NCBI RefSeq assembly: GCF_032854445.1
Contig: NC_088303.1
Span: 24,345,265 to 24,409,264, forward strand
Direction: 5' to 3'
DNA length: 64,000 bases
Source of the DNA: Liolophura sinensis
Taxonomy: Eukaryota; Mollusca; Polyplacophora; Chitonida; Chitonidae
Each line of letters starts with the position of its first letter. The stretch's first letter is position 1. Shown piece after piece: positions 49,301 through 61,300 of this stretch. The position numbers and the translations under genes were made by a program. The notes under the pieces were generated by a model that had not been told where the DNA came from, did not search any database, and saw only the letters and a program-made list of their open reading frames with translations.

Positions 49301-52300
49301 AATAGGAACGAGGCTCAATCCCTATGCAAGTCCCTGCCATTTCAACAGAGATCTGGAATTTAACAAGCAATACCACTGGCCAGAAGATGGCCTCCATGGC
49401 CTATGTCATTAGCACATTAGTACAATGACCCCGCAGCCTCTCACCAATAGTCACTGTGAGTTCCAATTCAGCTCATGCTGGCTCCCTCTTCGGTTGTACG
49501 TGGGAAGGTTTGCCAGTGTACCTGCTGATGGTCATGTGTTTCCCCCTGGCTTGGCCCAGCTTCTTTGCACCATTGTATAAGTGAAATATTCTTGAGTACA
49601 GCGTAAAACCTCCATTAAATAAAAACAAATAAATAAATAAACTGGTTAGAATGAAGGTCTGTAGGATGGTTAGACTGCTGTGTCAGTAGCAGCTTCTTTG
49701 TGAAATATTTTGTATAGAACCAAAAACACACACCAACACCAAAACCAAACCAGAACCAAAAAAAAAAAAAATTGATCATATAAGGAAATCAATACGCACA
49801 CTTTGTTCTAAACATCACTCACCTCTAAACTGGCTTTTAATTTCTGCAAGTAATCACAGCTTGTTTCAGCATTGTTCAGAGTTACCTATAATACAACATA
49901 GTCAACAAAATAATGAGAAAAATGTAGGCCAAAAATGTGTTTGGTCAAGTTTATTTTCGTGATATTTCAATAAACTTTCTGTGTACTGGTGTTGTGAACT
50001 TGGTAAGTCATGGTTTACGGTTTTGATACATTTTGTCTACAATAGGTCCTACTGGAGGGTATTAAGTGAGGGTGGCAGTAGTCAAATATCAAATATAACA
50101 CTAGAGCTTTTTGCACTAGGTCCTTAAGCTGGCGATATGCAAGGGTGACCTTACAATGGGGGGCACAACAGTAAGGTTTGACCCCAGTAATTTAGGGTGA
50201 CTCACCAGAAAAATGGCCTTAGCTTTCTCCTTCTCCACATCAGAGCTCTGTAGCTTCCCGGTCTGTATGCTAGACTGGACCAGGTTGTATGCTTGTGTCA
50301 GATCAAAGCCTGAGGGGAAGCCTGCACGGAGATGTGAGAATAACACCTCTCTGAAGTCCTGTTCCAAGGTCGTACAGGCATGGTTCAGCATGGCACAGAC
50401 ACCATCAACACTCGAACTCGAAATAGCTCTCCTGTCACAAGAAGTGGAATGCTTTTTAAGTGTGCTATTTCAAGATCACATGAACATTTACTTGACACTG
50501 GTGACATCTTAGCTTGTCATTCACATCCCTTTTTTTTTAATATGAGTATTTACATCACATGGTGCCTCCATGGCCAATGGGCTTAGCATGCCAGCACGGC
50601 ACAATGATTCAGGAACCTCCTATCAATGTGGACGTTGTGAGTGAGTTCATGTCCAGCTCATGCTGGTTTCCTCTCTGGCTGTACATTGGAAGGTATGCAA
50701 GCAACCTGCGGATCGTCGTGGGTTTCCCGGTTTCCTTCCATCATAATGCTGGCTTCATTGCATAAGTGAAGTATTCTTGAGTATGGCGTAAAACACCAAT
50801 TAAATGAGTAAGTAAATACATCACACGTATACACCCTAAATGTCAATAAATTTCATCCATGACTAACAGTTTTTCTGATTCTGAGAGTTCTGTTGATGTT
50901 AGAAAAGCATTTTGAGCTTTGCTTGGAACTTGGAATAATATTCTACTTTAAAGTTGTAAGTTTCAGCACCAAAAATTAATATTTTGAGACATTTATTTGT
51001 TCTGAAAATTAATTTTTATGGATAAAATTTTAGGTCATTTAGGGTGTATATATTTCTGAAATCATGAGTTCTGTCTAAACTGACAGAGTAGCCCTTTAGA
51101 CCCTTGACTGATCCAACAAATATAGGGTATCAAAGTAAGCATTTTCATGAAGTATATTCAAATATTCTTTCTCATGAAAAGTGTGAATGATCTAGGTACA
51201 TGTGGTTCAGCTGATCACAAACCTGACACATTTCTTGACAATGAAGAAGGTGTCGTCCACCATACTGGAGGTCAGCATGCCCTGGTCTGTGCTGTCCATG
51301 CTTACTGCCTAGTACCAACAACAACAATAACAACGTTATTGTCAGTTTTATTTTCAAATAATTAAAATGAAACATTTAGAAAAAAAGTATACGTATACCT
51401 CAGTCTTAAAGTGTGAAAGTTTTATCTTAAAAACGGTCAAAAATTTAGCTACAAGAGAACAAAACTGCAAGAAAAACATGAACACAAATTGTATGCACCA
51501 GTTCAAAAAACTGAACAACAGAATTCCTGACCATATTCACTTAGTCCTGTCCTTCATGTTTTGATTTATTTATTCATTTATTTGATTGGTGTATTTGTGC
51601 CGTACTCATAAAGATTTCACTTACACAACAGCACTCGTACATGTTTTGAGGCCTTCAAGCAAAGAATAATTGACGATGTCCATAAGCTATGCTAATCACC
51701 CATGCTAAGCATCTGTAACAATATGTTACATTGTACACATGTAACAAGGCATTCAGAGAATCCCACCAGCTTGCCTGCTATAGCAGTCAATTAGACAATG
51801 GAATCAGAATAAAGTTGTAAAATGTTGTGGTGGTAAAGACATCATTGTGAGGAGTTTGTGCACAAGACTGAGGCAGTGGTCTTTGATATGTAAACTGTGA
51901 AAAATTCCAACGCTGTGAATGACTGAGCAAATGTTGAGCTATTGGTAGTAAGAAAAGTTCATTGAGGGGTGTTCGAGTACCAGCTCGTTGCAGTGGTCTT
52001 TGATAAGCAAATCACTTCCCATGATTGGCTATCTGTGTAGTATGGTTGGCCTATTGCAGCCCTCTGATTGGCTCTGCAAGTACTTAGCTGACAAAGCTGG
52101 ATGGTTCAAACATTCTGTCAAAGTAGGGAAAGGCACATGCATCAGCCAGTGTCCTAATGTGGAAAGTTTTCTACAGACACTATGCATACCAGATAAACTG
52201 GTATACACCAAGGTAAATTCTTACACTCTACAATCTGGTATAAGTAGGTAGAGAGACAAAAAACCCTATCCCCATAAGGGGAGTGCATAAGAAACTTGTA

Positions 52301-55300
52301 GCCCTATAAGAAAAGTAGAAATCTGTGTTTACAAGAGAACAGAATGAAGTCAATCAGAACATGTGTCCCTCAAACAGGAAAACGGCAATAATCTGGTAAA
52401 ATCACCAGAGGAACAATAACCATCTTGTTCTCCTACATGTAGGTAAGCATGTGCAATAAAAATTGTAGCCCTACATCAAACTTTTCTTGTTTGCAAAAAT
52501 GGTAAAACTGGCAAAGTCCATAAAATCTCATAAGCAATTAAGTCCACAGGAGCCCTGTATACAAGAAATTGTGAGGTTTAATTTCTAAAGAACGTGTTTA
52601 CTACAGAAAACAAATTGTAGTTTATTTACATGTAACTGGTAAATGTTTGAACTGGAAGGTTGTTGAAATCCACGTATGATTGCCATTATACAGGAGCTAA
52701 AAAAACAAACTTAACCTACCATCTGAAAATATGCATTTATACACAATATCTTAAATTAGGAAGCCAAAAAAAAAAAGCCTAACCTTCAATCCATGTGTGA
52801 TAGCCCAATATACAAGATCTAAAAAAAAAAGCTTAACCTTCAATCAGAGTTTGTGCATTTACATACCATACTTTAGACTAGAGAGCTAAACAAAAAGCTT
52901 AACCTTCATCAGAAGTTTGTGCATTTACACACCATACTTTAGACTAGAGAGCTAAACAAAAAGCTTAACCTTCATCAGAGTTTGTGCATTTACACACCAT
53001 ACTTTAGACTAGAGAGCTAAACAAAAAGCTTAACCTTCATCAGAGTTTGTGCATTTACACAACCATACTTTAGACTAGGAGAGCTAAACAAAAAGCTTAA
53101 CCCCCAATCAATTCAGCCCCACTGGAAGAGAATCCTGGCAATAGAGTCCATCACAAATAACTGTACTATTCACATACAGAACAACCAGCAATATTTCTAT
53201 TTATATTTCACACAATTTTACAGATTTAGATAAATTTTTGGATTGGTGTTAACCACAAACGCCTCAGAAGTCACTCACCTTAAAACCATTTCTCTCATAA
53301 AATATTCCTCCATCATGATATAGTTCCCCAATCAGCTCCTGCATTAAGCGACTCAATTCACAATTGGTGAAGAAGTTACTTATCTCATTTCTTTTTCTGA
53401 AAACACAAGCATATAAATTAAATCATCTCTGCAACACTGAAAGTAAAAAACCTTTGAGGGAATTTCATTTAGGTTGAAGCATCTGACTGAGTCTTAATAT
53501 TTCTAGATTTGCCTTCAAATAAAGAAATGAAATTTCAAGTAAAAACTTAACCAAACCTTTTTGAGTCTCATCCTGTTGTTCAGCAACTTCCATGTCTGAC
53601 TGAAAATTGTAAGTTTTGTGGATAAATAAACAACACAAGATAAACAAGACATTTCAAATGTACACTGTGTATAATACAAACAGCCAGTAATTCCACTGCA
53701 GCCATCAAGTACAAGGGCACTTATGAATTGATGTTACAACAAAACAGAAATGTTCACATGAGGCCTTTGGTGGCTTTATTTATTTCTTTATTTTTTCTCA
53801 TTTTCTTTAAGTTTGTTTACATTTCCAACATTACAACTCAGATTCAGCCAATCAAAAGCTTTAGGATTGGGCTGTCCTTCAGATCAGCATGAGGGTGCTT
53901 TGTGAGGAGGTCACAATAGGACTAGCAATCAATTTGTTGTGTCCTGCGTGAAATGTGAGTGGGCCTTACTGTTGATCTTCTCCGTAAGAAGCGTAGATAA
54001 AGCTCAGTTCTGGCAGAGAGCAGATACTAACTCAGACAACAAAACATCTAACTCTTTGGGATCCAATCTGCAAGGTTAAAAGAAATTAAACAGTAAAATT
54101 ACTTGATTCATATCTGCCTGACATTTATTATTATGACTGTTCTTACTTACAAGAGAAACCTTTCTGTAGGGACACATTCTGAATATGTTATAGGTGCAAT
54201 CCAAGAAACCCTTTCATATTTCCCCGATTTATTCTATTTCTTTTTCACATTTTCACCAAGAAACTGCTGACTTTGAACTTGTGCTCTTTCTTGGTGAAAG
54301 CCTACAAGACTTCCCCAAAAAGCCATAAGGCTAGACAATCAGTAAGGGTGGTTTTTTGTCTTTTGTGACCTTCCTGATTCAACTTTTCATTAGTTTGGAG
54401 CTTCAGTTGACTACAATGTCCTTTTGAAAAGATTTCAAATCATGACCCGGTTTCCTCCTACCATAATGCTGGCTGCCGTCTTCTAAGTGAAATATTCTTG
54501 AGTAGTATCGTAAAAACATGATAAAAACAAATAAATAAATAAATCAAATAACAGCATTTTTCAAGTACCAACGACAAATTGAGAATCCTGGAAAATGTTA
54601 CTGTAAGTAAATGTGAGACACATGACTTACTTCTCTGAAGCTGCCTGTTTATGAAACATGGTACTCTGCTGTACCTGTTGTGCCTAACATGTAAACGCGA
54701 AAGCACAAAATATTGTGTGAAATACAAGAAACTTGATAACATTTGGATAAGAAGCTTGACAACAGCACTGAAAGTGACAGACACAATCTTATAAGCATAT
54801 CAATGTTTGACATTTTTTTGATAACATTGCTTTTTGATTCACCAAACATAGGTTACGCCTATAATACTCCAATTCTCCAGGTAACTTGATTAAAAACCAA
54901 ACATTTTACAAACAAAACATCACAAACTCAACTTTCACAGTGTTTTAAATACTGTTTTACAAGTTTTCCCAATCAGAGAAAAACACCAAGAAATGTTCCA
55001 GACAGTCATTTTACATGTATTTATGTCACCATATCACTTTCTCCACAAACAATGTATGTACCTTCACACACCATATTTTCACACAAAGTTAAGCAAGTTT
55101 TCATATGAAAACATTTGACTTCATTCTGACTGATTCATTGCCTTATTGGGACACTTGTGAGAGTTTGCTTAATTCATTATCATCAGAAAAACTCAAGTGA
55201 AGGCATCACAAGTGTCATTTTAAAGGCTCCTGAATTTTTACAGGATAAACTTTAGGTGATTGATTGATCGATTATGGCTTAACGCAACATAGGTAATTCT

Positions 55301-58300
55301 CTCAGCCATATTGTGGCAAAAAACTTTAGGTGAAGTACAGTATCTTGAATTTCTGCCTTCCATCTTCTGCCACACATTTTACTGGAAATACCTCTTACCT
55401 TGGCATCAAAGTCTCCTTTTCTTCTTAAAATGCTCTATAAGTTTCCTCGCCTGTCGATCACAAGCTCTTTGTACCCATTTTAACAAAACAAAAAGCTTGC
55501 CTGGACCTGAGTAAGAAAACAATATACAACAAAACAAATCAGCCATAAAATAAAGATTGACAACATGAAAAGTTGAAAAGTTATTTTACATAGTACATAT
55601 ATATTTTTACAACCATTTCTTTTGAAGTGTATCACATGCAATGCGAATACTTCAACTCCATGAAGAACACACTGTAGTGTAAATATAAAAATCCTCATAA
55701 AGTTGTAAGATGGACAAGAACACAATTCAGTAAAACAACAAAGAGAAAATTCCCCGCCTATACAAGCTGCCTCCAAGCTGTGTGAAAAACACATCATTTT
55801 ATGCTGTCATGCTTGTGATCTACCTCTTTACTTTACACTGTAGAGGCACAACTACTTGTATTCAGAAACTCTGACCCAATACAGAAAAGAAGAGCAAACA
55901 GCTGTTGGATCAACTTGTTGTAAACAGGCAAAGTTCTCAGTTCAGTAGTCAACGCAGAAATAGGATAATTTAGAAGAGCATTTTCACGTACCATAATATG
56001 TTTCCACTAATGGTTGTTGAACATCAACCACCTTGGCGATGGACTCAAACAGAAGTGTGAGCGTGTCAGCATAAAGCACATTAGCCCTCTTGTCATCGGA
56101 GTCAGATACCAGAGCTAACTTCAGATCATTTTCAGCTTTCTCTGAAAGCTAAAAATTAGACTGATATATTTATTTGTTCAGCTGGTTGTGAATTACCAGT
56201 GGAGGGGGGAAGAAAGAGGAAGGGAAAGGGTTGAAGATTTACAACTTCTTTATAATAAGGTGAAGATTAAAAGCAGAGCCACATCTATCCCAAATTTTAA
56301 GAGTGACATTATGACTGTACACAAAGAAAGCTTTCTTAGAGCCTTTAAACAACTGAAACAAACAATTTGCAAGAAAACTGTTTTGTTTTTTGGTAAACCA
56401 TCATCTTTGTTCAATTTACTTATCAGTTTTAAAACAGCTTGATTACTTTGTACTCGATGAGAATTACGTATTACTGGTCAACTGGAGTAATTCACTGAAG
56501 TAAAAATGCGTAGATGTTCAAAACCTGAAAATAAAATTTGCTCTGAAATAAACAATGTTCCACTAAGAGATACATGTATAGTGTTGATCCATTATTATCA
56601 TTGTATGATAAAAAAAACCTCTGCCATAGAGAATTAAAGTCCTTATTTAAAAAAAACAGACATATTTTTTTGCCCAGAAAATCATAATACTATGCCAAGC
56701 CTAACTAATGTTAATATTGATACTGAGGTGTCCTCAAACTGAAACTGATCTGGTTTGTCATACAGAGTACTATCAATATCTGTGTCACTTCCAACAATGC
56801 CTACCTGAGCTGCCAGGAACTTGCCATATTTTGTCAATCCTTCCTCGTGTAATCCGACCAAAGGGAAGATTTTGAAGAACCTCTCTACTGATGCTAAGTC
56901 ACCAGAATGGACTGCAGCGTCAAACTTATTGTGGACTATCGTTCTCAGCTTATCTTCTGATTCGTGAAGAAGTTTGAATGAGACTTCAAGCTGACTACCT
57001 GAACAACAGAGACAGTTATTGGCATATCAGTATGTGTTACCATGACAACATGCCAGTTTACATGTACATGTATTAAGAATGAAATAAAAATCTTATAGCG
57101 CCTTATGGGCTTAGCTGAGATTTTCTTTTCAAACATCCAATTCGCTTGTCAAATACTGGATGTAGACATTCAGATGTTACCACATATCTGCATTCACTCA
57201 GGCATTATGACTTTCCCTAAAAAACAAGCTCACCAAAATATTTTTATTTGTACTGGATGAGAATGACATAGAGACAGTATACCTTCCCCTGCGTCTGACG
57301 TCATGCGCAGGATGTTTTCATCCAGACTCCTGAACCTGTGAATGTGTCCAGCTGCTGTCTCATAGTCCTCCATCTGGAGAGCTGACTGAACTCCGTCCGT
57401 GCAGAACTTCAGGTCCAGGATGTCCTCCACACGTGTCAGACAGCTCGTCACCTGACTCTGGAATCATATATATCCATCTATACACGCATGGATTTTTGTA
57501 TTATTTAAATTTCAAAGATTTATTCCTCGTGACACTCTTATTCTTCAAACTATTTGTACTTCTCCATGAAATGATATACAATTTAAACCCCCTAGTCTGG
57601 AATACTAATGTCTTGTAGAGCACACAGGGGTCACTGTGACCTAGTGGTTGTCTACATGCACATGTATGTTGTAGGACATACATATAACTATAAATACTTT
57701 CCGTTTGGAGCTGAAGGTGTGAATTTATAGCAAATCTTTACAACATCGATATTAAAAAGTTAACCAAACAAAGTTAAAACTACGATACAACACATATCAG
57801 AGGAAAATTACCACTCTATTGAAACAAACGACTGCGCGATAATGTTGTCTGGAATCTTTTCATTCATGCAAGAGTGTGTTCTGGGAGTAAATAAACTGGC
57901 AGAATAATTCATGACATGTAACTAGTTTCTAATAAACAATCCGTTTCCACGGTGATTGGAAACTTAGTTGGTGTGTTTAGGACACAAGCAAAGTAAGCTA
58001 TCTTATTCTAATCAAACTGGCGTCTAACGCCATGTTAAGTTCTGGTAGATAATTTCCTTTTGTGTGTTTACAGTAGTGTTGGAAATAACATAAAAATATA
58101 AATATATAAATATCTGTTTACAAGGTTTTTGATCACTACCAACAATAGCTTACCTTTGCCAAATCTAACTGTCTGACTTTGCTGCTGACATTCTCCGCCA
58201 GAGTGGATGTGAAAGAAATCATGCCTGCCAACTGTTTGGAATCTCCCTCTAACAACTGAAGATTGGGGCTGTGGGAAACAGAAGACAATTGCTTGTGAAA

Positions 58301-61300
58301 TTACACAGGTGTACCCATACTGGAGATGTATCAACCATATCACTGTCGAGGTGTCTTAAAAACTTTGTCACAAGGCAAAGAGAGGTAGGAATACCTTGTG
58401 TTTGTTTGGGGCCTTTCATGGTTTCCAGGATCTGAATCTACAAAGACATTTCTGACTTCAGTCAAAAATTTAAAACCTTGTCACAATGCTAAGCCCTTAG
58501 TTTCAGAAGTTGAAATTTCCACACATTTGTCTTAAGATAACATTAATGAGGTGGTCAAAATTTAATTTATAGTGCTTGAAAACAGGTTCTCAAGTCATGT
58601 TTCAAATTTTGATTTAAGTCAAAACTGCCTTTGTGGAATGGGGCCAGAGGTACCTAAAAGCTGCATAACATAAATCAAATACTCACAGCATTTTGTGAAG
58701 GCCCATCATCTTGGTCTCCAGTGTTCTCTGATGTTCCAGTAATGCATCCAAATCTTTACTGACCACTTCCTTCAATGACACAAATTTGATAATGATAAAA
58801 TAACTGATCACGAAAAGTCTAAGTTCAGGTTTTGGCACCAATTTATGTTAATTCTTCGTCAGTCCTTTGCTTTGGTATAAAGCCAATGCAAAGACCATAA
58901 CAGATGGACAAGCAACTCCTACTGCTTGGGCGACATCAATATACAGTTAACAGATACATTAAACTAGATTCTTCACAAATGTAACACAAAAGCACAAATA
59001 TAACAAAACAAGTCATAAGTTGTCAGGCTCATGGCAGGTAAAGTGGAGCGGGGAGGGTGAGTGTAATTTTGGCATTCAGGTGTCCTCTACCAACAGACCT
59101 AACCGTACACTGTTGTACGTGAAAAGTTATTGTGGCACCAAATGGTACCCCTCAAAATTAAAGTGACCGTAATGTCTGCCACTATATATACACAGAAAAA
59201 ATGATATAGGAGATAGTTATCACAGAAAAATATGTAAAAAAAATTCTGTGAAGTTTTGAAAGCCAAGAAGATGAAGTTTGGCATTGGGGATATGACACTG
59301 ACCGACAATTCACTCAGAGTAGCCATGTTGTGGAAGCCCTTATGAAGTTGACCAATCACTAGCGGTGAAAGAGCCACATGATAATGGGATGCCACGTCAA
59401 AAAACCTATTAGCTCTCGATTGTCAGTGTGGTTTCTTATAGTGGACAGACAGATATCGATGCAATAAATTGGATTTTGCGACTAGTTTAAGTGTTAATCT
59501 GATGCATTTTGAGCCACACATTTATGAGCTGGAAACAGAATGGCTGCTCATGTCACAATGCGCACATGTTGGGCAGGGTGCTGTAGTAACTTATTGGGGA
59601 GAACTGGCAAGAAAACAGCCTTGGGAGATTAATTGCTTGAAGAAAAATATTATGATTTTACCTTATTTTTCCTTAGCAAAGTCAGATTTATTATGAAAAT
59701 ATCTTCCCAAAATCTGAATAAAAGGGTCTGTCATCAATGAAGGAGTGAGTGAGTGAGTGATTGATTGGGGTTTAACGTCGTGCTCAACAATTTTTCAGTC
59801 ATATGACGACAACGGAATCCTTAGGGTGTATGTAATGTACCTCCTTGTTGCAGGACGGATTTCCACCGCTCTTTTATCTAGTGCTGCTTCACTGAAACGA
59901 CTTACCGACGGCAAGTAAGCCGCCCCACCCGAGCCATTATACTGATACGGGTCAACCAGTCGTTGCATTATCCCCTCCATGCTGAACGCCAAGCGAGGAA
60001 GCCACAACTTCCTCTTTTAAAGTCTTAGGTCTGACTTGACCCAGGATTGATCCTGGATCTACTGCTCCCGAAGCGGACGCTCTACCAACTGTGCTGTCCG
60101 GGCCGGTATTATCAATGAAAAGGTCGTGCTAATTCAATAAATTCCCTGATGTCGACAGAGCCAGCGAAGCCAAATGGTTACACGCATGCAGGACGAAAAC
60201 AACCAAGATCGCTGAAACTCAATGCCTGAGTCCACATACATCGCACTGACCAAGCGCCAAACTAAAAGAAACATAATCCTTTTGAAGACAGAACAGGGCT
60301 GATACTCTTTGGTTAGGTATCAGGCATTTTTGTTTGTATTTTCTCATTGTCACATAGTTTATACTATTGGTACGGGAGAGCTCCTAGGTTTTGTGACGTC
60401 ACTCTAGATAGCTATAACATGGCAAAATGGCGTCACCAAATAAGTGGCGAGGTACTGATGATTGTTTGCTACTTATTTTGTTAACAATATATCTAAAATA
60501 TTTTTAAAACATTTCTGGGATAGCACTTAATTACTTCAGCTTTAGTGGCTGACTTTATGTTCACTTTAAATACAAAAAAAAGAGAAAAGGGATAGGGGTC
60601 GGCATTGGGTAGGGCTGGCAATGTACACTAATGTTAGGTGGGAAGTAAGCCATTTTTTACTTTCTAATAGCATGGTTGACAATGTACCTTCTTGCTGTCT
60701 TTAGAGGAGCATGATTATTCAGAAAATCTCTCACCTGTCTTTTGTCATCACAAGGAATCCAAAAAAAGTGATACAAGACAGGAGAGAGATTCTCTGAAAA
60801 ACCAAGCTGATTTAAAAGCCATCAATCATGTTGGCATGAGCGAGTGTTGACGGTGCACTGTATCTACATAAATAAACTGTAGTAATTATGGAAACCCTCG
60901 TGATTTCTTGGGTTATCTTTCCACATCAGTGCATGCAGTAATTGGACATTCATTCATATACTGTGCAAAGCTAGGCACATCTCCTAATCTGTCTCACACA
61001 TTCTTCACCAGCCAGTCGCTAATCAAAATGTCCTTTCTTCAATAAGGTGGATGGTAACCTTTCTGCACATACAAAAGTCTAGTCCATTCAGTTCTTGGAA
61101 GATCAAACAATAATGCTCTATTGGCCTTTACAACCAGAGAGTACACTGCAGATAACTATAATTTCTTACATACAGGACATAGGGGTCGTTGATGTTCACT
61201 GTGAAAAAGAGATTCTTCAATGCATTTATTTATTTACCTCAAGTTTTACGCAGCACTAAAAAACATTTCACTCATATAATCATGGCCAATATATATATAT

